A stretch of DNA of 64,000 bases from Streptomyces sp. NBC_00306 (GTDB taxonomy: Bacteria; Actinomycetota; Actinomycetes; Streptomycetales; Streptomycetaceae), in assembly GCF_036169555.1 (NCBI RefSeq), contig NZ_CP108032.1, positions 2,852,001 to 2,916,000 of the forward strand, written 5' to 3'. Positions 54,054 through 63,354 of this stretch are shown piece after piece (the first letter of the stretch is position 1; each line of letters starts with the position of its first letter). The notes beneath the pieces are model-generated. The model was not told the origin of the DNA, searched no databases, and saw only the letters and a program-made list of their open reading frames with translations. A program made the position numbers and the translations under genes.

Positions 54054-55364
54054 ATGCGCAGGGCAGTCATCCTCGCGGTCGTCGCCGCGCTCGGGGCCGG
54101 TCTGTTGGCCGGCTGTGCCGAGGACAGCGACGATCCCGCCGGCAGCTCGTCCGACGACGGCGGCGGGGGCAAGGGCAGGACGACTCTGACGGTCGGGGTC
54201 TTCGGGGCCTTCGGTCTCAAGGAGGCCGGGCTCTACGACGAGTACATGAAGCTCAACAAGAACATCGTGATCAAGCAGACATCGATCGAGCGGAACGAGA
54301 ACTACTACCCGCAGCTCCTCACCCACCTCGGCAGCGGCAGCGGACTGGCCGACATCCAGGCGGTCGAGGTCAACAACATCGCCGAGATCACCGCGACGCA
54401 GTCCGGCAAGCTGGTCGACCTGGGCAAGGCGGCGGGCGTGCAGAAGGACGCCTTCCTGCCCTGGAAGTGGGAGCAGGCGACCAAGGACGGCAAGACGATC
54501 GCCCTCGGTACCGACATAGGCCCGCAGGGCATCTGCTACCGCAAGGACCTCTTCGCCAAGGCCGGACTGCCCAGCGACCGTGAGGCGGTCGGCAAGCTGT
54601 GGGCGGGGGACTGGAACAAGTACCTCGCCGCGGGCAAGCAGTTCAAGGCCAAGGCACCCAAGGGCACGTCCTTCGTCGACTCCGCCTCCGGGGTGATGGC
54701 GGCGATCACCGGCAGCAACGAGAACCGCTTCTACGACAAGGACGGCAAGATCGTCTACAAGACGAACCCGGCCGTGAAGGAGGCCTGGGACATCGCGGCG
54801 GAGTTCGCCTCCGCGGGACTGACCGGCAAACTCCAGCAGTTCACCCCCGCCTGGGACCAGGGCTACGCCAACGGCACCTTCGCGACCGTGTCCTGCCCGG
54901 CCTGGATGCTCGGCTACATCCAGGACAAGGCGGGAGCCGCGGGCAAGGACAAGTGGGACGTGGCAGCGGCGCCCAAGCCCAGCAACTGGGGCGGCTCCTT
55001 CCTCACCGTCCCCTCGGCCGGCAAGAACACCGAGGAGGCCGCCAAGCTCGCGGCCTGGCTGACCGCACCGGCCCAGCAGGCGAAGCTGTTCGCCAAGCGC
55101 GGCAGCTTCCCGAGCGCCCAGGCGGCGTACTCCCTGCCGGAGGTCGCGGGCGCCAAGCACGCCTACTTCGGCAACGCGCCCATCGGGCAGATCTTCTCCA
55201 AGGCCGCCGAGGGTGTGCCGGTCCAGATCCTGGGGCCGAAGGACCTGATCATCGCGCAGAACCTGGCCGACATCGGAATGCTCCAGGTCGACCAGAAGGG
55301 CCGTTCCTCGCAAGCGGGATGGGACGCGGCCGTCAAGGCGATCGACAACGCGCTGGACCAGTGA
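54054..55364 (+). CDS. cebE: Cello-oligosaccharide-binding lipoprotein CebE
   Basis: The 436-residue protein has a lipoprotein signal with lipobox LLAGC (Cys about residue 21) and an ABC sugar-binding fold typical of the CUT1 class (TLTVGVFGAFGLKEAGLYDEY; IALGTDIGPQGICYRKDLF; NWGGSFLTVPSAGKN). It captures cellobiose/cellotriose for the CebFG permease. AAGGAGG precedes ATG 54054. The ATPase MsiK is not encoded here, as usual; one shared ATPase serves several Streptomyces sugar importers. Confidence 0.94.
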   Translation: MRRAVILAVVAALGAGLLAGCAEDSDDPAGSSSDDGGGGKGRTTLTVGVFGAFGLKEAGLYDEYMKLNKNIVIKQTSIERNENYYPQLLTHLGSGSGLADIQAVEVNNIAEITATQSGKLVDLGKAAGVQKDAFLPWKWEQATKDGKTIALGTDIGPQGICYRKDLFAKAGLPSDREAVGKLWAGDWNKYLAAGKQFKAKAPKGTSFVDSASGVMAAITGSNENRFYDKDGKIVYKTNPAVKEAWDIAAEFASAGLTGKLQQFTPAWDQGYANGTFATVSCPAWMLGYIQDKAGAAGKDKWDVAAAPKPSNWGGSFLTVPSAGKNTEEAAKLAAWLTAPAQQAKLFAKRGSFPSAQAAYSLPEVAGAKHAYFGNAPIGQIFSKAAEGVPVQILGPKDLIIAQNLADIGMLQVDQKGRSSQAGWDAAVKAIDNALDQ

Positions 55365-56374
55365 CCGGTATGGCAAGTGACGCACCGGCCGCCGCGCCCT
55401 CCCTGGGGGAGGAGGGCGCGGCTCTGCGCCCGCCCGAAAAGGCGGGGCACGACGAGCGACGGCGGGCCAGACGCAGCCGCCGCTACCGGCAGGACGTGCG
55501 GTGGAGCCCGTACGCCTTCGTCGCGCCGTTCTTCCTGTTCTTCCTGGCCTTCGGGCTCTTCCCGCTCCTCTACACCGGCTGGGCCTCGCTGCACCGGGTG
55601 GAGCTGACGGCGCCCACCGACATGGAATGGGTGGGGCTGCGGAACTTCTCGCGGCTGCTGGAGGACGAGTTCTTCTGGAACGCGCTCCAGAACACCGTCA
55701 CGATCGGGCTGATCTCCACGGTGCCGCAGCTGCTGATCGCGCTCGGCATCGCGCATCTGCTCAACTACCGGCTGCGCGGCTCGATGTTCTTCCGGGTGGC
55801 GGCGCTGACGCCGTACGCGACCTCGGTCGCCGCGGCCACCCTCGTCTTCGTGCTGCTCTTCGGGCGCGACTACGGAATGATCAACTGGGCGCTGGGCATG
55901 GTGGGTTTCGACCACATCGACTGGCAGAACGGCCGGTGGACCTCGCAGCTCGCCGTGTCCACCATCGTGATCTGGCGCTGGACCGGGTACAACGCGCTGA
56001 TCTATCTGGCCGCGATGCAGGCCATCCCGAACGACCTGTACGAGTCGGCGGCACTGGACGGGGCCTCGCGCTGGCAGCAGTTCCTGCATGTCACGGTCCC
56101 CTCGCTGCGGCCGACGATCCTGTTCACCTGTGTGGTCTCGACGATCGGCGCGACACAGCTGTTCGGCGAGCCGCTGCTGTTCAACGGCGGTGCGGGCGCC
56201 ACCGGCGGCGCCGACCACCAGTTCCAGACCCTCGGCCTGTATCTGTACGAGCAGGGCTGGGTGAATCTGCATCTGGGCCGTGCCTCGGCGATCGCCTGGG
56301 CGATGTTCCTGATCCTGTTGGTGATCGGCGCGGTGAACTGGCTGCTCGCCCGGCGTCTGAGCAAGAGTGCGTAG
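55361..56374 (+). CDS. cebF: Cello-oligosaccharide ABC permease CebF
   Basis: The 337-residue permease has six hydrophobic helices after a charged N-terminus of about 45 residues. The binding-protein-dependent transport EAA loop is YESAALDGASRWQQFLHVTVPSLRPT. The GTG at 55361 overlaps the cebE stop (GTGA); ATG 55370 in the same frame is the alternative. It pairs with CebG to form the membrane channel. Confidence 0.93.
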   Translation: MTGMASDAPAAAPSLGEEGAALRPPEKAGHDERRRARRSRRYRQDVRWSPYAFVAPFFLFFLAFGLFPLLYTGWASLHRVELTAPTDMEWVGLRNFSRLLEDEFFWNALQNTVTIGLISTVPQLLIALGIAHLLNYRLRGSMFFRVAALTPYATSVAAATLVFVLLFGRDYGMINWALGMVGFDHIDWQNGRWTSQLAVSTIVIWRWTGYNALIYLAAMQAIPNDLYESAALDGASRWQQFLHVTVPSLRPTILFTCVVSTIGATQLFGEPLLFNGGAGATGGADHQFQTLGLYLYEQGWVNLHLGRASAIAWAMFLILLVIGAVNWLLARRLSKSA

Positions 56375-56384
56375 GGGGACGGCC

Positions 56385-57239
56385 ATGACGAATCCGCTGA
56401 GCGCCAAGCGTGCCGGACGCCAGTTCCACGGCGGCCGGATCACCCATGCCGTCCTGATCCTCTTCACCATCGGCTCGCTGTTCCCGCTGGTGTGGACGGC
56501 GGTGGCGGCCTCCAGGAACAACTCCCGTCTCGCGCAGACTCCCCCGCCCTTCTGGTTCGGCGGCAATCTCTTCAAGAACCTGGAGATCGCCTGGACCGAC
56601 GCCAACATGGGTGCGGCCCTGCTCAACACCACCATCGTCGCGGGCTCGATCGCCGCGGGGACGGTCCTCTTCTCCACCCTCGCCGGCTTCGCCTTCGCCA
56701 AGCTGCGGTTCCGGTTCAAGAACCTCCTGCTGCTGCTGGTGATCGGCACGATGATGGTGCCGCCGCAGCTCAGCGTCGTACCGCTGTACATGCTCATCGC
56801 CGAACTGTCCTGGACCGACCAGCTGCAGTCCGTCATCCTGCCCACGCTGGTGAGCGCCTTCGGGGTGTTCTTCATGCGCCAGTACCTCGTCGGGGCGCTG
56901 CCCACCGAGCTGATCGAGGCGGCCCGGGTGGACGGCGCGAACAGCTGGCGCGTGGTGTGGCACATCGTCTTCCCCGCGGCGCGGCCGGCCATGGCGGTGC
57001 TGGGGATGCTGACCTTCGTGATGGCCTGGAACGACTTCTTCTGGCCGATCATCGCGCTGACCCAGAACGGCAGTCCGACCGTGCAGGTCGCGCTGACCGG
57101 GCTCGGCCGCGGCTACATCCCCGACCAGTCGGTGATCATGGCGGGCGCGCTGCTGGGCACGCTGCCGCTGCTCATCGCCTTCGTCGTGTTCGGCAAGCAC
57201 ATCGTCGGCGGCATCATGCAGGGCGCCGTCAAGGGCTGA
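56385..57239 (+). CDS. cebG: Cello-oligosaccharide ABC permease CebG
   Basis: The 284-residue permease has six helices and the EAA loop [35 protein letters not shown] ribosome site precedes ATG 56385, 10 bases after the cebF stop. It is the second channel subunit of the ceb importer. Confidence 0.93.
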   Translation: MTNPLSAKRAGRQFHGGRITHAVLILFTIGSLFPLVWTAVAASRNNSRLAQTPPPFWFGGNLFKNLEIAWTDANMGAALLNTTIVAGSIAAGTVLFSTLAGFAFAKLRFRFKNLLLLLVIGTMMVPPQLSVVPLYMLIAELSWTDQLQSVILPTLVSAFGVFFMRQYLVGALPTELIEAARVDGANSWRVVWHIVFPAARPAMAVLGMLTFVMAWNDFFWPIIALTQNGSPTVQVALTGLGRGYIPDQSVIMAGALLGTLPLLIAFVVFGKHIVGGIMQGAVKG

Positions 57240-57309
57240 AGCCGGGGCCGGGCCCCGTCGCTCCCCTCTGCCGTCCTCTCGTTCCTACATCCATGTTGGG
57301 AGCTCATCC

Positions 57310-58719
57310 ATGTCCGTCAGCTTTCCGCCCGGATTCCTGTGGGGCACCGCGACCGCCGCGTACCAGATCGAGGGCGCCGTACGTGAGGGCGGCCGTACGG
57401 CGTCGATCTGGGACACCTTCAGTCACACCCCGGGCCGGACCGAGAACGGGGACACCGGCGACATCGCCACCGACCACTTCCACCGCCGCGCCGCGGACGT
57501 GCGGCTGATGGCGGACCTGGGGGTGGGCGCCTACCGCTTCTCGGTGTCCTGGCCGCGTGTGCAGCCCACCGGCCGCGGCCCCGCCGTCCAGCAGGGCCTC
57601 GACTTCTACCGGGGCCTGGTCGACGATCTGCTCGACCACGGCATCCGGCCGGTGCTCACGCTCTACCACTGGGACCTTCCCCAGGAGCTGGAGTCGGCGG
57701 GCGGCTGGCCCGACCGGGAGACGGCGTACCGGTTCGCCGAGTACGCCGGGATCGTGGCCGGCGCGCTCGGCGACCGGGTGGACCTGTGGACCACCCTCAA
57801 CGAGCCCTGGTGCAGCGCCTTTCTGGGCTACGGCTCCGGTGTGCACGCCCCCGGCCGCACCGACCCGGTGGCAGCCCTGCGGGCCGCGCACCATCTCAAT
57901 CTGGGCCACGGCCTCGCCGTCCAGGCGCTGCGCGCCTCCCTGCCCGCCGACGCGCAGCTCTCCATCAGCCTCAATCCGAGCGTCGTCCGGCCGCTGAGCC
58001 AGAGCCCCGGGGACCTGGACGCGGCGCGCCGTATCGACGCGCTGGCGAACCGGGTGTTCGCCGATCCGCTGCTCCGGGGCTCCTATCCGGAGGACCTCTT
58101 CACGGACACGGCACGGCTCACCGACTGGTCCTTCGTCCACGACGGCGACACGACGGCGATCCGGCAGCCGCTGGACTGGCTGGGGCTGAACTACTACGCG
58201 CCGGCGCTGGTGTCGGCCGCCGACGGTGGCACCGCCGAGCGCAACGACGGCCACGGAGCGAGCGAGCACTCCCCCTGGCCGGGCGCCGACGCGGTCACCT
58301 TCCACCAACCACCCGGCGAACGCACCGAGATGGGCTGGTCGATCGACCCGACGGGACTGTACGACCTGCTGATGACCTATACGCACAAGGCGTCGGGCGT
58401 GCCGCTGATGATCACCGAGAACGGGGCCGCCTGCGACGACAAGCCGGCCGCCGACGGCACGGTCCACGACCCGGAGCGCATCGCCTATCTGCACGGCCAT
58501 CTCGCGGCGGTCCACCGGGCGATCGCCGACGGAGCCGATGTGCGCGGCTACTTCCTCTGGTCCCTGCTGGACAACTTCGAGTGGTCCTACGGGTACAGCA
58601 AGCGCTTCGGGGCGGTGTACGTGGACTACGAGACCCAGGTCCGTACGCCCAAGTCGAGCGCGCGCTGGTACGCGGAGGTGGCACGGACGGGTGCGCTGCC
58701 GGGTGCGTCCCCGGCCTGA
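57310..58719 (+). CDS. bglC: GH1 beta-glucosidase BglC
   Basis: The 469-residue cytoplasmic enzyme has both GH1 catalytic glutamates: acid/base Glu165 in TLNEPW and nucleophile Glu370 in ITENG. It also has the N-terminal signature [15 protein letters not shown]. It hydrolyses imported cellobiose/cellotriose to glucose. GGGAG lies before ATG 57310, 70 bases after cebG. I see no second CebR box in that gap. It closes the ceb operon. Confidence 0.95.
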   Translation: MSVSFPPGFLWGTATAAYQIEGAVREGGRTASIWDTFSHTPGRTENGDTGDIATDHFHRRAADVRLMADLGVGAYRFSVSWPRVQPTGRGPAVQQGLDFYRGLVDDLLDHGIRPVLTLYHWDLPQELESAGGWPDRETAYRFAEYAGIVAGALGDRVDLWTTLNEPWCSAFLGYGSGVHAPGRTDPVAALRAAHHLNLGHGLAVQALRASLPADAQLSISLNPSVVRPLSQSPGDLDAARRIDALANRVFADPLLRGSYPEDLFTDTARLTDWSFVHDGDTTAIRQPLDWLGLNYYAPALVSAADGGTAERNDGHGASEHSPWPGADAVTFHQPPGERTEMGWSIDPTGLYDLLMTYTHKASGVPLMITENGAACDDKPAADGTVHDPERIAYLHGHLAAVHRAIADGADVRGYFLWSLLDNFEWSYGYSKRFGAVYVDYETQVRTPKSSARWYAEVARTGALPGASPA

Positions 58720-58831
58720 CCGTCCGGGGGTTGTCCCCACCCCCGAGTGACCTGTGGGCGCCATGTCCCCGGCCGGGCTGTCCGGCCGAGGATGGGCCGA
58801 AGAGATCAACGGCCCACGGGGAAGGCACGAC

Positions 58832-60241
58832 ATGCGGTTCGGAATCGGTTCGGGAGCACGGCGCGGGACCGTGGTGGCAGCCGCGTTGCTGGCTGTCACC
58901 GCGGGCACGGCCCTGCCCCTCACACAGGCCGAGGCATCGCCGGGCGGGACACCGAGCGGGATCTGGCAGGTCGACGGGTACGGCGCCGTCCTCTCCCTGG
59001 ACGGCGGCCGGCTCCAGGAGTACCAGGTCACCTCCGTCAGCTGCATCAAGGGCACCTCGGCGGCGCGGACCGGCAGTGGGCACGGCACCACCCGGTATCT
59101 GACCCCGGGCGGCGATGTGTTCACCGTGCGGCCCCAGGAGCGGCCGGGGCGGGCATGGATGCACATCGACGGCTCGCCCGGCGACCGCGGGTTGCGGCGC
59201 ATCGATGCTCTGACCGCCGCCTGCCGGACGGCGCCACCGACCGGACCCGTCGCCACCTTCGACGTCCTGTGGCAGAGCTTCGAGGAGAACTACCCCTTCT
59301 TCGCCGCCAAGGGGATCGACTGGGACGCCGTACGCGAGCGCTACCGTCCCCGGGTCCACGCGGGGACGACGGACTCCGAACTCTTCGCCCTCTTCCGCGA
59401 GATGCTCACCCCGCTGCATGACGCCCATGTCGGTCTGGCCGAGGGTGACACCCGCTGGGGCAGTGTCCGTCCGGGCACGGTCATGCCCGACGAGGATCTG
59501 GACGCCAAGGTCATCTCGCATGTCGAGGAGCACGATCTCGGGGGCGCGAAGCTGCGTATGTTCGCCGGCGGCAGGATCGGCTACGCGGAACTTCCCGGAA
59601 ATCGCGGGTACTTGCGGATCTCGGGCTTCGGCGGCTACAGCGGGACGAACGACTTCGCCGCCAACAGCGCCGCTCTGGACGAGACGCTCGATGCCGTTCT
59701 CACTCCCGCGCACACGGCACGGCTGCGCGGGCTGGTCATCGATCTGCGGATCAACGGCGGCGGCTCCGACGCCCTCGGGCTCCAGCTCGCCGGGAGGCTG
59801 ACCGACCGGCCCTACTACGCCTACGCCAAGCGGGCCCGCAACGACCCCGCCGACCCGGCGCGGTTCACCCGTCCCCAGCCGCTGTACGTCCGGCCGGCAG
59901 ACGCGCCCCGCTACACGGGCCCGGTCGCGGTACTGACCGGTGGGTCGACGATCAGCGCCGGCGAGACGTTCACCCAGGCGCTGATGGGCCGCCCGGGCAC
60001 GACGGTCCGGATCGGGCAGCACACCCAGGGCGTGTTCTCCGACGCACTGCCGCGCACGCTCCCGAACGGTATGACCGTCCTGCTGCCCAACGAGGAGTTC
60101 CTGACCCGCACCGGGCAGACCTTCGACGGCGCCGGCATCCCGCCGCATCTGACCGAACCGGTCTTCACCGACGAGGAGTTCGCGAAGGGACGCGACTCCG
60201 CGTTCGACCGGGCCGTCGCCGTTCTCGGCCGCCGGGACTGA
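58832..60241 (+). CDS. Secreted S41-family peptidase
   Basis: The 469-residue protein has a Sec signal peptide (about residues 1-38, ending TQAEASPGG), an N-terminal region with one Cys pair, a helical tricorn-type core (FDVLWQSFEENYPFFAAKGIDWD) and the S41 protease domain with LVIDLRINGGGSDALGLQL and the likely nucleophile Ser375 in GSTISAGETF. It is probably an extracellular C-terminal-processing-like peptidase. No obvious PDZ domain is seen. GGGGAAGG precedes ATG 58832. Confidence 0.85.
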   Translation: MRFGIGSGARRGTVVAAALLAVTAGTALPLTQAEASPGGTPSGIWQVDGYGAVLSLDGGRLQEYQVTSVSCIKGTSAARTGSGHGTTRYLTPGGDVFTVRPQERPGRAWMHIDGSPGDRGLRRIDALTAACRTAPPTGPVATFDVLWQSFEENYPFFAAKGIDWDAVRERYRPRVHAGTTDSELFALFREMLTPLHDAHVGLAEGDTRWGSVRPGTVMPDEDLDAKVISHVEEHDLGGAKLRMFAGGRIGYAELPGNRGYLRISGFGGYSGTNDFAANSAALDETLDAVLTPAHTARLRGLVIDLRINGGGSDALGLQLAGRLTDRPYYAYAKRARNDPADPARFTRPQPLYVRPADAPRYTGPVAVLTGGSTISAGETFTQALMGRPGTTVRIGQHTQGVFSDALPRTLPNGMTVLLPNEEFLTRTGQTFDGAGIPPHLTEPVFTDEEFAKGRDSAFDRAVAVLGRRD

Positions 60242-60263
60242 CCCTCCGGCCCCTGGGGAAAAG

Positions 60264-60303
60264 CGCGTCCCGGCCGGGTGGGGGGAAGTCCGGCCGGGAC
60301 GCG
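60264..60303. terminator. Bidirectional terminator, 14-bp stem
   Basis: CGCGTCCCGGCCGG (60264-60277) pairs with 60290-60303 with a 12-base loop. It lies between the convergent S41 peptidase and chitinase genes. Confidence 0.8.
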
Positions 60304-60319
60304 GGTGGGGGCGGAGCGG

Positions 60320-61798
60320 CTACTGGTAGGCGGCGAACGCCTTGGTGAAGGCCAGCGGCTGCTGGAGGATCGAGCTGCAGGTCGCGTCGGCGGCCGGCTT
60401 CTCGCCGCCGGGGCACTGCTTGTCACGGGTCGAGGACCACATCGACAGCCAGCCCATGTCCTTGGACGTGGCGAACTCCACCAGCTGCGTCGCGTCCTCG
60501 ACCGTGAAGATCTCGGTCACGACGTCGTTGACGCCGATCATCGGGGTGACGGCGACGGCCTTCCAGGCAGCGGCGTCGGAGAGCCCGAGGACACCCTTGA
60601 TCTGCGCCTGGGTGGCGGTGGCCGCCTGGATCGCGTAGTCACCCATGTCGTCGCTGAAGGCCGGCCCGTAGTCCATCGCCATGATGTTGACCGCGGAGAC
60701 CTTCACCCCGTTCTTCTTGGCGTCGGCGACCAGGTCCACGCCCGGCTGGGTCAGCCCGGTGGGCATCACCGGCAGCGTGAAGGAGACATCCAGACCGGGG
60801 TGGGCCTTCTGGAGCTGCGCGATCGCCTGCGAGCGGCGGGTGTTGGCCGCTGTGTCCGGCAGCGCGGCGCCTTCGATGTCGAAGTCGACCTTGGTCAGCT
60901 CGTAGGTGTCGATGACCTTGCCGTACGCCTTCGCGAGCTCGTCGGCCGAGGAGCAGTTCAGGCCCAGTTCGGAGCCCGCGGCGCCGCCGAAGGAGACGCG
61001 GACGTCGCCGCCCTTGGCGCGCAGGGCGCCTATCTGGTTGGCGACAGCGTTGTCGCCGAGCCCGGTGACGCCGCCCCACAGCGGGGCGCAGCTGCCGCCG
61101 GAGGTGATGAAGGCGAGGTTGAACTCCTTGACGCCCGTCTTGGTGACCGTGTCGAGCATGTCGTACGACGGGAAGAGCGAGGTGTCGATGTACGGGGCGT
61201 AGCCCGCGGCCGCCTTGGTGCCGTTGCCCGGGGTCTCACTCGGCGTCGGGGTGGGCGTGGCCGTCGTGGTGGGGGTCGCCGGCTTGGTGGGCGTGGCCGT
61301 GGGGGTGGGCTTCGGCTGCTCGGTGGGCCGGCCGGTGGGCTGCGGGGTGGCGCCGGTGTCGAGGGAACACGTGGCGTCGTTGATGAGACAGGACGTGGGG
61401 TCGGCGGCCGTGGATGTACCGCTCGCGGAGGTGACGAAGCCGACGGTCACCGACGCGCCGGGCGCGAGCTCCTTGTTCCAGCTCGTGGGCTTCACGGTGA
61501 CGTGCTGCCCCTCGACCGTGTGCTCCCCGTTCCACAGGGAGCTGATCGTGGTCCCGGCCGGGAGGTCGAATTCGAGCGTCCAGCCCGACTGGGCCTTCTC
61601 GGTGGCGTTGGTGACGACGTACTGACCGGTGTAACCGCCCGTCCAGGAGCTCGTCTTGGTGTACGCGGCGCCGACGGCGGCGGCCTGGGCCGTCCCCGTC
61701 AGGGCGAACGCGGCGCCGCCGGCCACCGCGGCGGCGACGAGCGCGCCGATCGCCTTGGTCTTGCCGCTCGCCGTGCGCCGGTGCGTACTACTGCCCAT
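60320..61798 (-). CDS. Secreted GH18 chitinase with CBM2 domain
   Basis: The 492-residue protein has a signal peptide (about 1-40, ending GTAQAAAVG) and a CBM2 cellulose/chitin-binding domain (about 41-145; YVVTNATEKAQSGWTLEFDLP). A Thr/Pro linker (about 155-195) follows, then a compact GH18 domain whose DFDIEG motif holds Asp305, Asp307 and catalytic Glu309. It should cleave chitin outside the cell. It resembles small actinobacterial chitinases with a shortened GH18 barrel. No clear DasR operator was found upstream in the 131-base gap, which contains imperfect CCGGTC repeats. Confidence 0.9.
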   Translation of the reverse strand: MGSSTHRRTASGKTKAIGALVAAAVAGGAAFALTGTAQAAAVGAAYTKTSSWTGGYTGQYVVTNATEKAQSGWTLEFDLPAGTTISSLWNGEHTVEGQHVTVKPTSWNKELAPGASVTVGFVTSASGTSTAADPTSCLINDATCSLDTGATPQPTGRPTEQPKPTPTATPTKPATPTTTATPTPTPSETPGNGTKAAAGYAPYIDTSLFPSYDMLDTVTKTGVKEFNLAFITSGGSCAPLWGGVTGLGDNAVANQIGALRAKGGDVRVSFGGAAGSELGLNCSSADELAKAYGKVIDTYELTKVDFDIEGAALPDTAANTRRSQAIAQLQKAHPGLDVSFTLPVMPTGLTQPGVDLVADAKKNGVKVSAVNIMAMDYGPAFSDDMGDYAIQAATATQAQIKGVLGLSDAAAWKAVAVTPMIGVNDVVTEIFTVEDATQLVEFATSKDMGWLSMWSSTRDKQCPGGEKPAADATCSSILQQPLAFTKAFAAYQ

Positions 61799-61929
61799 TG
61801 CGTGCCTGCCTCTGTCTTACGGAAGTGGGGGGTGTGGCAGCACGCTAGCGAGACCGGAACGGACAAATGACCGGTTCAGGGCGGGGTTCGACCTTCTTAT
61901 GACGCCGTTAAGGAAGGCATCGGAGCCGG

Positions 61930-63354
61930 TTAATGGTCGGGGCCGCCGACCCGGGAGTGCGAGCGGGAAAGGCGCCCGCGCCGCCGTTCGGTGCCGCGGT
62001 GACCCCGGCGGCGCTCGCCCTGCGCGCCCTGGCGGGGGCCGAGGCCGAGCCACAGCCGTACCTCCGTGCCGCCGAGCACCGAACTGCCTATCCGTACGTC
62101 CCCGCCCGTCGACTCGGCGACCCTGCGCACGATGTCGAGGCCGAGGCCCGTCGAGCCGTCCCTGCCACCGCTGTTGCCCCGGGCCATCGCGGCCTCCGGG
62201 TCGGTGATGCCCGCCCCGGCGTCGGAGACGAGCACGATCACGGCGTCGTCGCCGTTGTGTACGTCGACCGAGAAGGCCGTGCCCTCGGGGGTGTGACGGA
62301 AGACGTTGCCGAGCAACGCGTCGAGGGCAGCGGCCAGTTCGGGACGGGCGACCGGGATGCGTACGGGACGGTCGACGCCCGCGACCCGCACCTTGCGGCC
62401 CTCGTCCTCCGCCAGCGCGGACCAGAAGTCCATGCGTTCGCGGACGACTTCGGAGGCGTCGCAGCCGGCTCCCGGGCCGTTGGCGACGGTCTGCGGCTTG
62501 GCCTCGCGCGCGGTGCGGATGATCGTGTCGACCTCCCGCTCCAGCTGCTCGACGGCGGTCCTGGTCTGCTCGGCCGCCGGGCCCTCGCCCAGCGAGGCAG
62601 CGTTGAGGCGCAGCACGGTCAGCGGGGTGCGCAGCCGGTGCGAGAGGTCGGCCGCGAGCTCCCGCTCGTTGGCGAGAAGCTGGACGACCTGGTCGGCCAT
62701 GGCGTTGAACGCGATCGCGGCCGACCGCAGTTCGGTCGGCCCCTCCTCGGGGACCCTCGCCCCCAGCCTGCCCTCGCCGAGGTCGTGGGCCGCGCCCGCG
62801 AGCCGCTGCGCGGGCGTCACCATCCGGCTGCCGAGGCGGTCGGCGACCGCGACCGAACCGATGATCAGGGCGATGCCGACGCCACCGAGGACCAGCCAGG
62901 CGGTGCCGACGCCGTTGGAGACCTCGCCCTCGGGCACGAACACCTCGACGACCGCGATCTGGCCGGTGCCGATGGCGGTGGGCTGCAACAGGGCGGAGCC
63001 GCCGCGCACTTCGGTGACGGAGGCGCGGCCGAGGCGCTGGGTGGTGGCGAGGTCGGCCGTCGCGGCCCGGCGGATGCCGATGTCGACGGGCACGCTGCCG
63101 GGTTCACCGGAGGCCGGGACGTGCACGGCCATCCGGCCCGCCGCTCCGGCCTGGGTCGACATCACGGCCCGCTCCAGCGGGTCACGCTCGGCGGTGATGG
63201 AGAGGGTGGGGCCGATGGCGGCGGCCTGGCGCTCGGCGTTGGAGAAGGCGCGGTCGCTGGCCATCTCCTTGATGACGAGCCCGAGCGGTACGGCGAAGGC
63301 CACCACGACCATCGCCGTGACGGCCAGCGAAACCTTGACGAGTGCCCATCTCAT
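61930..63354 (-). CDS. Sensor histidine kinase (OmpR-partner type)
   Basis: The 474-residue membrane kinase has two transmembrane segments (about 10-30 and 145-170) flanking an extracellular sensor of about 115 residues. A HAMP domain, a HisKA box ADLSHRLRTPLTVLRL with the phosphoacceptor His, and a HATPase domain (LLGNVFRHTPEGTAF, STGLGLDIVRRVAESTGG) follow. The C-terminal 40 residues are Arg-rich. It overlaps its response regulator by ATGA. Sensed signal unknown. Confidence 0.92.
   Translation of the reverse strand: MRWALVKVSLAVTAMVVVAFAVPLGLVIKEMASDRAFSNAERQAAAIGPTLSITAERDPLERAVMSTQAGAAGRMAVHVPASGEPGSVPVDIGIRRAATADLATTQRLGRASVTEVRGGSALLQPTAIGTGQIAVVEVFVPEGEVSNGVGTAWLVLGGVGIALIIGSVAVADRLGSRMVTPAQRLAGAAHDLGEGRLGARVPEEGPTELRSAAIAFNAMADQVVQLLANERELAADLSHRLRTPLTVLRLNAASLGEGPAAEQTRTAVEQLEREVDTIIRTAREAKPQTVANGPGAGCDASEVVRERMDFWSALAEDEGRKVRVAGVDRPVRIPVARPELAAALDALLGNVFRHTPEGTAFSVDVHNGDDAVIVLVSDAGAGITDPEAAMARGNSGGRDGSTGLGLDIVRRVAESTGGDVRIGSSVLGGTEVRLWLGLGPRQGAQGERRRGHRGTERRRGRLSRSHSRVGGPDH

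Noticed and set aside
57240..57309. Second CebR box before bglC
   Set aside because: No TGGGAGCGCTCCCA-like sequence is present between cebG and bglC.
61799..61929. DasR operator upstream of the GH18 chitinase
   Set aside because: CCGGTC repeats occur but no ACTGGTCTAGACCAGT-like palindrome is present.
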